Assembly (NCBI GenBank): GCA_903918755.1
Contig: CAIXFN010000017.1
Span: 1-64,000, forward strand
Reading direction: 5' to 3'
From: an uncultured Pedosphaera sp.
GTDB lineage: Bacteria; Verrucomicrobiota; Verrucomicrobiia; Limisphaerales; Pedosphaeraceae
Length of the DNA: 64,000 nt
The translations under genes were made by a program, and so were the position numbers. The notes under the pieces were generated by a model. It searched no databases. It saw only the letters and a list, made by a program, of their open reading frames with translations, and had not been told where the DNA came from. Below are positions 42,165-51,101 of this stretch, one piece after another (within the stretch, counting starts at the first letter, position 1; every line of letters starts with the position of its first letter).

Positions 42165-44336
42165 TTAGTAAGGCAAGGGAAATCTTGCGGTCAATTCGCG
42201 GACACGATGACGCACTTCCGTCACCGTGTCAAGGTCTTTGATGTCCATCAGCACTTCGCTGATCATGTCCGCGATCGCCGCCATCTCCTGCTCCTTCATG
42301 CCGCGGGTCGTCACGGCCGGGGTGCCCAACCGGATTCCGCTGGCCTGGAACGGCGAGCGAGTTTCGAAAGGAATGGTGTTTTTATTGACCGTGATGCCGG
42401 CCTCATCCAGGGCGATCTGGCAATCTTTGCCGGTCAAACCGCGGGCGCCCACATCCACCAGCATCAAATGGTTGTCCGTCCCGCCGCTCACCAGGCGGTA
42501 GTTATTCCGCTTCATCCCTTCGGCCAGGGCTCGGGCATTTTTTACAATCTGCCCTTGGTAAGCCTTGAACGACGGTTGCAAGGCTTCTTGAAAGCACACC
42601 GCCTTGGCTGCGATCACGTGCATCAAAGGACCGCCTTGAATCCCCGGAAATGCCTGGGAATCAATCTCTTTGGCATACTTTTCCTTGCACATGATCAAGC
42701 CGCCCCGGGGTCCCCGTAGGGTCTTGTGCGTCGTGGTGGTGACAAAATCTGCATGCTCGATCGGGCTGGGATGCAACCCGGTGGCCACCAATCCCGCGAT
42801 GTGCGCGATGTCGGCCAGCAGCAGGGCGCCCACTTCGCGGGCAATCTCGCCCATCCGCTGAAAATCAATGATGCGGGAATAGGCGCTCGCCCCGACTGTG
42901 ATCATCTTCGGACGATGTTCGCGGGCCATCCGGGCCAGTTGGTCGTAATCAATCCGTTCATCGTCCTGGCGCACCCCGTAATGGACGATTTCAAAGAACT
43001 TGCCCGAGAAATTCGCCTTGTTCCCGTGGGTCAAATGCCCGCCATGGGTCAGATCCATGGTCAGCATCTTGTCGCCCGGCTTCAGAAACGCAAAATACAC
43101 CGCCATGTTGGCGCCGCTGCCGGAATGCGGCTGCACATTGGCATGCTCCGCCCCGAACAGCTTCTTGGCGCGCGCGATGGCCAGCGTTTCCACCGTATCG
43201 ACATTTTCACAGCCACCGTACCAGCGCTTTTTCGGGTAACCCTCGGCGTATTTGTTGGTCAGCACCGACCCCTGCGCCTCCATTACGGCGGGACTCGTAA
43301 AGTTCTCGCTGGCAATGAGTTCAATGTTTTCCTGCTGCCGTTGCCGTTCGGCGGCAATGGCTTGGGCGATTTCGGGATCGACGGCCCGGAGATTCAATTC
43401 CGCGGCGGAGGGGATGTTTTCCATTTTTTTAACACGGCGTTCGTGACGACCTCCCTCAAAATGAGCGCTGAGGAATGCGTCCACGATCTTTTTGGCGGTC
43501 TCCGGTGGCGTGATTTTGCCACCGAGACAAAGGACATTGGCGTCGTTGTGCTGCCGGGCCAGCGTCGCCATTTGCTCGTTGAAGACTTGGGCGGCCCGAA
43601 TGCCCGGAAACTTATTGGCGGAGATGCAAATCCCCACGCCGGTGGTGCACACCAGCAGGCCCAATTCAGCCTTGTGCGCCAACACGACTTGGGCCACGGC
43701 CTGGGCGTAATCCGGGTAGTCGGTAGAGGCCGTGGAATGGGTGCCCATATCCATCGTGCTTACTCCCCGGTCAGCCAGGTAATGCTTGAGGACTTCTTTA
43801 AGCTCAAATCCCCCGTGATCCGAACCTAGGGCAAACGTCACCGCTGCCCCGGAACCGGCTTCGCCGGCGGCGACGACCTCGCCCTGGTCAATAAAGCGCA
43901 GCAGGGTTTGAATCCCTTGTTCGATCTGGTCCCGGCAATTCAGATAAACATCATAGGAGCCGCCAATCGGGTCGCTGATGTCCTTCTCAAAGATGTCCAG
44001 GGTATCGTCAAATTCCCGGAGGAGAAACGTCTTTTCCGCCGCCTGGGGATACAACAAAAACACCGTATCCACATGGCTGTGGGTCATCCCGAAGATATAG
44101 TCCGCCTGCTGCACCAATTCCGGCGTGAGCATCCGGCTGCGTTGCCGGGAAATGTCGATCCCCAATTCCTTCACCGCCCGGACCGCATGCGCGCTGGGAG
44201 CCTGGCCATCCATGGCCCCAATCCCGGCGGACAGGACCTGGATGTCACGCCGGCCTTTCATCACATAACGGAAAATGCCTTCCGCCATGGGACTGCGGCA
44301 TACGTTACCCGTGCAAACAAAGAGGATGGTTTTCAT
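42165..44336 (-). CDS. Triple fusion: LMW protein phosphatase - RpiB - GlyA
   Basis: One uninterrupted frame of 723 residues with three complete enzyme parts. Residues 1-155 are a low-molecular-weight phosphatase with the loop [10 protein letters not shown] (nucleophile Cys8, Arg14) and the acid [10 protein letters not shown]. Residues 166-300 are ribose-5-phosphate isomerase B, with [28 protein letters not shown] and [16 protein letters not shown]. Residues 305-723 are serine hydroxymethyltransferase (419 residues, full length), with [19 protein letters not shown] and the PLP Lys in [14 protein letters not shown]. GlyA could also start separately at the ATG at 43424; a GAGGGAGG lies 25 bases before it. 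RpiB could start at the GTG at 43841. B. subtilis keeps the same order as separate genes (ywlE, ywlF, then glyA). Confidence 0.82.
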   Translation of the reverse strand: MKTILFVCTGNVCRSPMAEGIFRYVMKGRRDIQVLSAGIGAMDGQAPSAHAVRAVKELGIDISRQRSRMLTPELVQQADYIFGMTHSHVDTVFLLYPQAAEKTFLLREFDDTLDIFEKDISDPIGGSYDVYLNCRDQIEQGIQTLLRFIDQGEVVAAGEAGSGAAVTFALGSDHGGFELKEVLKHYLADRGVSTMDMGTHSTASTDYPDYAQAVAQVVLAHKAELGLLVCTTGVGICISANKFPGIRAAQVFNEQMATLARQHNDANVLCLGGKITPPETAKKIVDAFLSAHFEGGRHERRVKKMENIPSAAELNLRAVDPEIAQAIAAERQRQQENIELIASENFTSPAVMEAQGSVLTNKYAEGYPKKRWYGGCENVDTVETLAIARAKKLFGAEHANVQPHSGSGANMAVYFAFLKPGDKMLTMDLTHGGHLTHGNKANFSGKFFEIVHYGVRQDDERIDYDQLARMAREHRPKMITVGASAYSRIIDFQRMGEIAREVGALLLADIAHIAGLVATGLHPSPIEHADFVTTTTHKTLRGPRGGLIMCKEKYAKEIDSQAFPGIQGGPLMHVIAAKAVCFQEALQPSFKAYQGQIVKNARALAEGMKRNNYRLVSGGTDNHLMLVDVGARGLTGKDCQIALDEAGITVNKNTIPFETRSPFQASGIRLGTPAVTTRGMKEQEMAAIADMISEVLMDIKDLDTVTEVRHRVRELTARFPLPY

Positions 44337-44390
44337 CGCGCTTTAGCGGTCTCAAATTGGGGCGAGTTGGGGGAATCGTCAACCGCGAAA

Positions 44391-45488
44391 TCAGGCGGGC
44401 TTGGCCGCAGGTAACATGGAGATGACTTTCAATAAATCGAGCGCCCGCGCCAGGACGGGGTCCCGCACCACCGGCTTCTCAACTTCTCCCGCCTGCGGGG
44501 TCAGCGCCGAATAATCCACTTCGCGGCCCGGATGATTCTTTCGGTCCCGGATCAAATCCGCTTCGCTGGGACGCACCCGTGCCGGCCGGCCGGCTACCCC
44601 GTTCGTCGGCGCGGGAGCGCCGCCAAAAGCCGCCAGAATCCCCGCGGTTTTGTTCAAATCCCGAAAGGGATCGGCGTAATAGGCCTTTTCATCCTCGGCG
44701 CTTACCGCCACGGCGATGTCGGGCGATACCCCCGCGGTCGTCAATAAGTCCCCATTGGCCAGGCGCACCGACGCGGTGGCAATCCGCAGGCTTTGACCGG
44801 TTTTCAAGGGGTAAATTTGATCCATCGTGGCTTCCCCGGCGGTATTGGTGCCGAGAATCACCGCCCGGTCTGCCAGGCGCAATACGGCCGCCAGGGCTTC
44901 GGCCGCCGCCGAAGTCTGTTGATTGACCAGCACGGTTACCGGCAGGTTGATGCCCTCGGTTTTGGCCTTGGAAGAAACCATCCCGGTGCCGAAGTCGAGC
45001 AAGCCCGTCTCTTTCCCGATAAACAAATCCGCGACCCCCGCCGCCGCCGCATAATCATGACCTCCGGCAAAGCGCAAATCCAGCACCACTCCCCGCAGCC
45101 GGTTGGTTCCGTTGCCCGCTTTGGCCGTCAGCTCCTTCAGCGCGGTGCCTACTTGTCCCGGCAAGGCGCTCACCACCCGGCCCACCCGGAGATAAGCGAT
45201 TCCCCCTTCGAACAGGTTCGACTTGGTCAAGGCGGAGCCTTGCAAATCCAGTTCGACCCCGGTCGGCCCATCCACCAACGACACCTTGTTGTGCAACTGG
45301 TTCAGCAGTCCGGAGATCGCCCCACGATCCAGATCCGCCGGATTGGCCCCGGCCAGGTGTGCGCGGATCAGCTCATACACTTCCTTGAAATCCGGCGCGG
45401 CGTTGGTCGTTTGCGCCGACACCGTCACCGGCCGGGCGCAGAGCGCCACCAAACCGACCCCGAGAACCAATCGTCGTAAAAAATTCAT
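44391..45488 (-). CDS. S41 (C-terminal processing peptidase)-like protein, catalytic pair apparently absent
   Basis: Exported protein of 365 residues from the ATG at 45488 with signal peptide ending near VTVSAQ. It carries the S41 core: RGVVLDLRFAGGHDYAAAAG, VTVLVNQQTSAAAEALAAVL and RAVILGTNTAGEATMDQIYP. Active S41 enzymes have SASASE with the catalytic middle Ser and TFGKG with the catalytic Lys. Aligned by eye, these positions read Ala (TSAAAE) and Glu (TAGEA), so the protein is probably inactive or uses another mechanism. The C-terminal 120 residues are not conserved. A separate upstream frame to 45527 was rejected. It lies between glyA and purD, 36 bp after purD. Confidence 0.7.
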   Translation of the reverse strand: MNFLRRLVLGVGLVALCARPVTVSAQTTNAAPDFKEVYELIRAHLAGANPADLDRGAISGLLNQLHNKVSLVDGPTGVELDLQGSALTKSNLFEGGIAYLRVGRVVSALPGQVGTALKELTAKAGNGTNRLRGVVLDLRFAGGHDYAAAAGVADLFIGKETGLLDFGTGMVSSKAKTEGINLPVTVLVNQQTSAAAEALAAVLRLADRAVILGTNTAGEATMDQIYPLKTGQSLRIATASVRLANGDLLTTAGVSPDIAVAVSAEDEKAYYADPFRDLNKTAGILAAFGGAPAPTNGVAGRPARVRPSEADLIRDRKNHPGREVDYSALTPQAGEVEKPVVRDPVLARALDLLKVISMLPAAKPA

Positions 45489-45523
45489 ATCATTGCTGCC
45501 GGCCCGCGAGCCCGCCCTGCCGC

Positions 45524-46816
45524 TCACCTGAGCCCTTTGGCGGCAATATCACGTCGGAATTGCGCGCCGTCGAATTGTATTTTGTCCACCGCCGCGTAAG
45601 CCGCCAACCGGGCCGCAGCGAGGCTGTCCGCCCAGGCGGTGACCCCCAAAACCCGGCCGCCGTTCGTGACAATGCCATCACCCGACTTCGCCGTCCCGGC
45701 ATGGAACACCTTGGTATGCGGCATTTGGGCCGCCGCGGTCAAGCCCGTGATGACCTTTCCCTTGGTCACCGCCCCCGGGTATCCCCCCGACGCCATCACC
45801 ACACAAACCGACGCTTCCCCGCGCCACCGCAGCGTTTGGGCGCTCAAAGTGCCCGCCGCACTCGCATCCAGCAACTCCACCAGATCGTTCTCCAATCGCG
45901 TCAGGTACACCTGCGTTTCCGGATCCCCAAAGCGGGCGTTGAACTCCAACACTTTGGGGCCGTCCGGCGTCAGCATTACGCCCGGATACAATATCCCGCG
46001 AAAATCAATCCGTTCCTCCGCGCAACCCGCCAGCCACGGGCCGAGGATCGCCTGCCCAATCCGCTCCAATTCGTCCGCCGTCACAAACGGGGTGGGCGAA
46101 TACGTGCCCATGCCGCCGGTGTTCAATCCCAGGTCCCCGTCCAGCGCCCGCTTGTGGTCCTGCGCGGTGGGAAACAGCTTGGCGGTCCGGCCATCGCACA
46201 GGGCGTGCAACGAAATTTCCACCCCTTCAAGCAATTCCTGGATGACAATCCGGGCCCCCGCCGCACCGAACGCCTTGTCCACCAGGATCTCGGCAATCGC
46301 TTGATTGGCTTCCGGGATGGTGTGGCAAATCAAGACCCCTTTTCCCAACGCCAAACCGTCCGCCTTCACGGCACAACATCCGCCCAACGAGGCGGCAAAC
46401 GCCCGGGCCGGTTCCGCGGTCGCAAAAGTCCCACTCCGGGCCGTCGGAATCCCATGCTTTTCCATGAATTCCTGGGCGAACACTTTGGACGACTCAAACT
46501 GGGCCGCCCGCCGGTTCGGTCCCCAAATGCGCAATCCCTGTTCCTGGAACAAATCCACTATCCCCGCCGCCAGCGGGTTGTCCGGGCCCACCACGGTCAA
46601 ATCCACCGCCTGGTCCTGGGCAAACGTCAGCAATTGCGGCAAGTCATCCGCCGAAAGAGGCACACACTCCACCGGCCGGCCACCTGCCGCCAGGGTTTCC
46701 CCGGCAATGCCGGCATTCCCCGGCGCGCACCAAAGACGCTTGGCGTGCGGCGATTGCGCCAATTTCCACACCAGCGCGTGTTCGCGCCCACCGGAGCCAA
46801 TGACCAATAATTTCAT
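45524..46816 (-). CDS. purD: Phosphoribosylamine-glycine ligase
   Basis: Second step of purine synthesis: joins glycine to phosphoribosylamine using ATP. Length 430 residues, as usual for PurD. The N-terminus MKLLVIGSGGREHALVWKLA is the family signature. The ATP-grasp part includes AVKADGLALGKGVLI and LLEGVEISLHALCDG, with LEFNARFGDPETQVYL as the metal site. The neighbour gene glyA-rpiB supplies glycine and pentose phosphate chemistry, which fits the pathway, though the genes are not one clear operon. Confidence 0.96.
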   Translation of the reverse strand: MKLLVIGSGGREHALVWKLAQSPHAKRLWCAPGNAGIAGETLAAGGRPVECVPLSADDLPQLLTFAQDQAVDLTVVGPDNPLAAGIVDLFQEQGLRIWGPNRRAAQFESSKVFAQEFMEKHGIPTARSGTFATAEPARAFAASLGGCCAVKADGLALGKGVLICHTIPEANQAIAEILVDKAFGAAGARIVIQELLEGVEISLHALCDGRTAKLFPTAQDHKRALDGDLGLNTGGMGTYSPTPFVTADELERIGQAILGPWLAGCAEERIDFRGILYPGVMLTPDGPKVLEFNARFGDPETQVYLTRLENDLVELLDASAAGTLSAQTLRWRGEASVCVVMASGGYPGAVTKGKVITGLTAAAQMPHTKVFHAGTAKSGDGIVTNGGRVLGVTAWADSLAAARLAAYAAVDKIQFDGAQFRRDIAAKGLR

Positions 46817-47391
46817 CTGCCAATTAATCTGTGCGTTGCTTAGGTAACGAGGATCGCCTCAAATTTGGTAGACGCGTTCCGCCCGGAAGGCGTCGGCGGA
46901 CGCTTCTGGGTCCCCATATTGTCCACCACCCCCGGTCGCGTCAAGCCGGTCCCAGTCGGGGGCTTTCCCTGCTGAACGGGTTGCGTGCGAAAACTTAAGG
47001 GACCGCGAACCAGGATTAACTGTGCGGAGATTGGACCTCTCGATTGTAGGAGACGAAGTGATGAGGCTCTGACATTTCTTTTTCCGGCACCTTTTGGCCG
47101 GCAGTGTTTCAAACGAAGCACGCCAGGATCATGAAGCGACGCCGAACCTGGATTAACCTTCCGGAGATTGTCCCCTTCATTTGTAGGAGACGAAGTGATG
47201 AGGCTCTGACATTTCTCTTCCCGGCATCTTTTGATCGGCGGTGTTTCACACGAAGCGGGCCAGGATCATGAGCCGAACTTGAATCTGGATTAACGTTGTT
47301 GAAGTTGAATTCAGTGTCCGCCTTCGCCAGGGCTTCACCAGACCGGACGCCGGAGCTTGACGTCCCTCCCCCAACACGCGAATGTTTCAGC
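46817..47391. other. Intergenic region with 137-bp tandem repeats
   Basis: Mostly the repeat block at 47013-47294. The first 190 bp hold nothing recognised. Short open frames on the minus strand here are shadows of the repeat. Confidence 0.6.
47013..47294. repeat. Tandem repeat, two units of 137 bp plus the start of a third
   Basis: GGATTAAC occurs at 47013, 47150 and 47287, AGACGAAGTGATGAGGCTCT at 47051 and 47188, and CCAGGATCATGA at 47123 and 47260, all exactly 137 bp apart. Units are similar but not identical. The minus-strand shadow translation carries NVRASSLRLLQ in both units. Confidence 0.88.
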
Positions 47392-47628
47392 ATGCTTCGA
47401 GCCAACCTCGTTCGCGAAATTCAGTCGCTCCCTTTTCAGGAGCAGTTCGAGATGCTGGAATACCTCGCCCGCTCATTGCGCCAACAGAGTCAGGCGCAGG
47501 CACACCCCGGCAGCGTTCCCGGCACCTTGGCCGCCGCCGCCGAAGCCTTGCGCGACGATTACCAGAACGACCCCGAATTGACCGCATTCACCGCCTTGGA
47601 TGGCGAGGATTTCCATGCGGCGCGGTGA
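47392..47628 (+). CDS. Antitoxin of a MazEF-like module
   Basis: Protein of 78 residues starting MLRANLVREIQSLPFQEQFE. The end DYQNDPELTAFTALDGEDF matches the C-terminal pattern of small antitoxins that precede PemK/MazF genes (DYxxDxELTxFTALDxEDF). It overlaps the toxin start by 14 bp, the usual translational coupling. The frame stays open back to 47296, but that stretch includes the end of the 137-bp repeat and was not used. Confidence 0.8.
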   Translation: MLRANLVREIQSLPFQEQFEMLEYLARSLRQQSQAQAHPGSVPGTLAAAAEALRDDYQNDPELTAFTALDGEDFHAAR

Positions 47629-47959
47629 AATCTGGCTCATCAATCTCTCCCCGACCTTGGGCGCGGAGATGCAGAAAACACGTCCGGCCGTGATCGCAAA
47701 TGACGATGCGGTCGGCATTCTCCCGCTCAAAGTCATCGTTCCCATCACGGACTGGAAGGACCGCTACGCGCAGGCGCCTTGGATGGTACGGTTGGAGCCG
47801 AGTCCAGGGAACGGTTTGAGCAAGCCCTCCACTGCCGACGCCTTTCAGGTCCGCTCCCTGTCCGAACAACGGTTCGTGAGCCGCTTGGGCAGCCTCTCGC
47901 CCGGCGAAATGGAGGCGATTGGCAGCGCGCTGAGAACAGTGTTGAAACTGCAGTTCTGA
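47615..47959 (+). CDS. MazF/PemK-family toxin
   Basis: Protein of 114 residues (from the ATG at 47615; an ATG at 47600 would add five). It starts MRRGEIWLINLSPTLGAEM and continues KTRPAVIANDDAVG, with the conserved Arg-Pro and Asn-Asp pair of the family, then LKVIVPITDW and the C-terminal LSPGEMEAIGSALRTVL. Such toxins cut mRNA at short sequences; the antitoxin gene just before it neutralises it. The module sits between copies of the repeat described at 47013 and 47998. Confidence 0.9.
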   Translation: MRRGEIWLINLSPTLGAEMQKTRPAVIANDDAVGILPLKVIVPITDWKDRYAQAPWMVRLEPSPGNGLSKPSTADAFQVRSLSEQRFVSRLGSLSPGEMEAIGSALRTVLKLQF

Positions 47960-47997
47960 CGAAAAATCGGCGAGTTCCCAGACGGCGGACGGACAAC

Positions 47998-48052
47998 GGT
48001 GTTTCACACCAAGCGCTCCAAAACTCCAAAGCGAATTCAAAACTGGATTAAC
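47998..48052. repeat. Partial copy of the 137-bp repeat
   Basis: It carries the end of the unit: CGGTGTTTCACACCAAGCG, then GGATTAAC at 48045-48052. The distance from GTTTCACAC to GGATTAAC is 44 bp, the same as in the unit before 47287, but the sequence between differs. Together with the copies at 47013-47294 it flanks the toxin-antitoxin genes. Confidence 0.65.
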
Positions 48053-48114
48053 TGACCGGCGGTTGGATTCCGCCTTTAAGAAGGCAATGCGTGGGTGGTT
48101 GTCGGAGATGCCCG

Positions 48115-48139
48115 CCGCCTGAAGGCGGGACTCCGAGCC
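48115..48139. repeat. Dispersed palindromic repeat, copy 2
   Basis: The palindrome CCGCCTGAAGGCGG followed by gactccgagcc, matching the element at 6363-6385. Confidence 0.7.
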
Positions 48140-48435
48140 ATAGAGGGACCGGCGCAAGGTTAAGAGATCCGCATTTATGCGGAGGGGTGTTGGACGACGG
48201 GGATTCGTGAAAAGTTCGAGAGTGAGGACGATCCAAACGTGCCGAACCCGCTTCCCCCTTAGCTCACGATTTTTTGGGGACAGGGAATACGGAACTCCCG
48301 ACCCGGGAGCACGTTGCGAGCTTGGATTATGTGTCATAAACCTGGTTTGGCGGCAGTGGTCAGCGGATCGTTGGTATCCGTATTGCTAACCCCGTATAGG
48401 CAGGAAATCGGGCAGCGGTTACGCTGCCCGGCATG

Positions 48436-48618
48436 TCAACTCAGCTTGGCTTTTGCAGCCTTCCACGCAGTGGGCGTCAGTTCGCCGACCCGGGTGATGG
48501 GCCAGGCGCCGAGTTTGGGCACCACCTCGATCAGGTACGATCGTTGGAATTCTGGATCTCTCGGAGCAAATCTCCGGCCTCCATACTTGCCTGCTTTGGT
48601 CAGGTTTGAATTCCAAGA
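48436..48618 (-). pseudogene. Probable gene remnant without start codon
   Basis: Between TAG at 48619-48621 and TGA at 48436-48438 one minus-strand frame of 60 codons is open and reads like a real protein end: KYGGRRFAPRDPEFQRSY, then LIEVVPKLGAWPITRVGE and a Lys/Ala-rich finish. No ATG or GTG at the right place was found. It may be the end of a decayed gene. The family was not recognised. Confidence 0.3.
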
Positions 48619-48762
48619 CTAGCGACGCGTTTGACCGCCTTCACTCGCATTCCCATACCGAGGGGTATCCACGAAAATATCATCCGGGTGGCAAACCATG
48701 ATCCGCCAGTCCGCTTGACCCGCTCCCGGCGGGTGCTATCGTTCTGTCAGTTGGCCCACACC

Positions 48763-50496
48763 ATGGTGCTTTCGCCCATTATTGAACGGGAGTTTCGGCT
48801 GGCCTTGCGCCAGCGGCGGAACCTGCTGGGCCGCATACTCGCGGCCCGTATCAGTGTGGGCGTGCTCTCCTTTTTGCTCCTTGGGAGCGCGCTGTTCGGC
48901 TGGAGTTGGTGGATGAATCTGGTCCATTATGGCCTGATTCTGGCGGGATTGCACACGGCCATCCAACCTGCCCTGGAGTTGGCCCCTGGCCTTTTCACCG
49001 AGGAGCGCCGGAACCAAACCATGCCCCTGTTGTGGCTTACGGGCATGGGGCCGGGAGAGCTTTTTGCCAGCAAGCTCGGTAGCGGTATTCTCGTGGCCTC
49101 CAGTCAGATGCTTGCGCTCTTTCCGCTGCTGGCCATTCCCTTCCTCACCGGCGGTATCTCCCTGGATTTGTACCTGGCTACGATCACCATGCTGCCGGTG
49201 GTGTTCGCCTTTGTCATGGCAGTTGGCGTGCTGGCCTCCGTGTTAGGCCAGGAAGAAGGTGAAGCCATCCTGTTGATGTGGGTCATCGGCGCCCTAATCT
49301 GCCTGGCGGAGCCGCTGCCGTATTTTTTGGGCCGGGCGCTCGCGGGCACGCCGCCGTTTTCCGGCACCTGGCTCGCCCTAAGTCCGCTGTGGGGACCGGT
49401 GCTGGTGTGGAACCGATTCGGGATGGGCGGTGCGTCCGCGTTCTGGCTCGCGACCGGCGTCACCCTGGCTTGGACCATCGTGTGCCTCCTGTTGGCCGCC
49501 CTTATTCTTCGTTATAATTGGCGCCAGGAAATCGCCCTTTCCCCTCCCGGGAGTTGGCGCCGCTGGTGGCAAAATTTGCGCCACGGCTCGTCCACCTATC
49601 GGCTCAACCTACGCCGCCGCTGGCTGGTGGAAAACCCCGTCATCTGGCTCGGTTGCCAGGATCGCCAACCGGTGTTCGCGGCCACTGCCTGGCTGGCGGG
49701 ATTGGGTTTGCTCTGGGGGCTCGGTTGGTGGTTTTGGCCGCAGTTCTGGCTCGCCCCCGTCAATTTGTGGACGATCGCCCTGATTATGGGCGGTGGTGTT
49801 CACTGGATCTTCGTGCGGGCGGCCGCCCGCCGCATGGCCGTGGACCGACGCGACGGACTATTGGAGCTCTTTCTCACCACCCCGCTCAGTCCGGCCGAGA
49901 TTGCCGAAGGACACCGGTTCGCGCTGCTCACCCAGTTTCGCCCGTTTCGCGTGATCCTGTTGCTCGTTCTCAGCCTGCTTTTTGTGGCAGGCGCTTTCTC
50001 CCGCCCTTGGCCAGGGTGGTCGCTGGCAGTTTATCTCCTGATCTGGTCGCCCATTTTTGCCATCGCGATGCTTGACCAGTTGGGCGGTGCTTCCCAAGGC
50101 ATGTGGCTCGCCCTGAACACGGGTCGCACCAGCCATCAGATCACCAAGGTGCGCATCGTGGTGTACTCCAACCTGTTCAATTTTTGGAACTTTGGCCAGT
50201 TGCTGGGACGCGGCCACGGCATGAACCGCTTCCCCTCCGGTGATTTGATGAAATTCCAAATTGTCACCGGAATTGTCATTTTCATCATCTTGCTGAAATT
50301 ACTGTTCCATTACGTGGGCCGCCATCTACCCCTTTCCGAAGCCAACTCGCAGGAGCGGATCATTCATGAAATGCGCGCCATCGTGGAAGAGCCAGTCCCG
50401 GCTCCAGATGATCCGCGGCTTAAACACTGGCAGGACTTCACGAAACGCCTCCCCTCCCGCCACTGGATCATTCCACCGGACGAAAAGGTGCCTTAA
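48763..50496 (+). CDS. ABC-2-type transporter permease-like membrane protein
   Basis: Integral membrane protein of 577 residues with about ten hydrophobic segments in two halves separated by a soluble part near residues 270-300. It starts MVLSPIIEREFRLALRQRRN, the usual cytoplasmic helix of ABC-2 permeases, and has ELAPGLFTEERRNQTMPLLW with the family's coupling-helix-like ERRNxTMxLL. No ATP-binding subunit is adjacent, so it must pair with a distant one or be a stand-alone membrane protein. The substrate is unknown. The frame opens at 48631 but that extension is not conserved-looking. Confidence 0.7.
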   Translation: MVLSPIIEREFRLALRQRRNLLGRILAARISVGVLSFLLLGSALFGWSWWMNLVHYGLILAGLHTAIQPALELAPGLFTEERRNQTMPLLWLTGMGPGELFASKLGSGILVASSQMLALFPLLAIPFLTGGISLDLYLATITMLPVVFAFVMAVGVLASVLGQEEGEAILLMWVIGALICLAEPLPYFLGRALAGTPPFSGTWLALSPLWGPVLVWNRFGMGGASAFWLATGVTLAWTIVCLLLAALILRYNWRQEIALSPPGSWRRWWQNLRHGSSTYRLNLRRRWLVENPVIWLGCQDRQPVFAATAWLAGLGLLWGLGWWFWPQFWLAPVNLWTIALIMGGGVHWIFVRAAARRMAVDRRDGLLELFLTTPLSPAEIAEGHRFALLTQFRPFRVILLLVLSLLFVAGAFSRPWPGWSLAVYLLIWSPIFAIAMLDQLGGASQGMWLALNTGRTSHQITKVRIVVYSNLFNFWNFGQLLGRGHGMNRFPSGDLMKFQIVTGIVIFIILLKLLFHYVGRHLPLSEANSQERIIHEMRAIVEEPVPAPDDPRLKHWQDFTKRLPSRHWIIPPDEKVP

Positions 50497-50530
50497 TCAG
50501 GTCCGCGAGTTTTCTCCTCCCGCTCCTTTT

Positions 50531-50941
50531 TCACCCCACCCGGAACGAAATCTTGGCGATCAGCTGGGGACCAAAACTGTGTTGCAACCGTTTGAGAATT
50601 TCTTTGCGCTGGTAACGCACGATTTCATCCAGCCACACGCTGCTATCCACCGTCACAAACAGCGTTCCTTTGTTCAGGCCGGTCGGCTGCGCATGGGCCG
50701 CCACCAGTGGATCTATCAGGTGGTTCCAAACCGTTAACACCTCCGCCTCGGATTGCCGCCGTTCGATCCGCAACTCTTTGAGCACCGCCGGCAGGATGTC
50801 CGCGGCCTTCCGCGACTTTTCGCGGGTCTTTTCCACCGCCGTCCAATCCATCCCCCGCCACTGGGTAAGGATTTGCTGGCGGGCGCCCGCCTTCGGCGGT
50901 CCCAGTTTATAGTGGCGAAACGGTTGTGGTATAATGGCCAT
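50531..50941 (-). CDS. DciA-like (DUF721) protein
   Basis: Protein of 136 residues from the ATG at 50941. The C-terminal 90 residues match the DUF721/DciA family: LPAVLKELRIERRQSEAEVL, VWNHLIDPLVAAHAQPTGLN, GTLFVTVDSSVWLDEIVRYQ and KEILKRLQHSFG. DciA is the loader of the replicative helicase DnaB in most bacteria lacking DnaC (family knowledge). The N-terminal 45 residues are basic and less conserved. It is convergent with the permease gene. Confidence 0.82.
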   Translation of the reverse strand: MAIIPQPFRHYKLGPPKAGARQQILTQWRGMDWTAVEKTREKSRKAADILPAVLKELRIERRQSEAEVLTVWNHLIDPLVAAHAQPTGLNKGTLFVTVDSSVWLDEIVRYQRKEILKRLQHSFGPQLIAKISFRVG

Positions 50942-51101
50942 GCGGCAAACCGCATTCTTCATACCCCAACCCCGGACCCGAATCAACCCGGCGCAAATTT
51001 CCCCCTCCCGCAGTCGTCACCACATTCGCCCGAATCATTCTCATTGCTCCGCCCCAAATGCCCCGTTGCCCCATCCCCCACCCCGCGCTATGTTCTGCCA
51101 G

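Larger units (their letters stand above)
47960..48762. other. Intergenic region with repeat remnants
   Basis: It holds a partial repeat copy at 47998-48052, a palindrome at 48115-48139 and a probable gene remnant on the minus strand at 48436-48618. No intact gene was recognised; the frame into the next gene is open from 48631, but its predicted start is 48763. Confidence 0.55.

Noticed and set aside
42005-44336. Glycine riboswitch or other leader for glyA
   Set aside because: GlyA lies inside a fused frame, and no conserved riboswitch core was seen before 44336.
47013-47294. CRISPR array
   Set aside because: The repeat period is 137 bp with whole-unit similarity, not short exact repeats with unique spacers, and no cas genes are near.
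46840-47405. Two small minus-strand proteins sharing NVRASSLRLLQ
   Set aside because: Their similarity is caused by the 137-bp DNA repeat they lie on; no start signals or other support.
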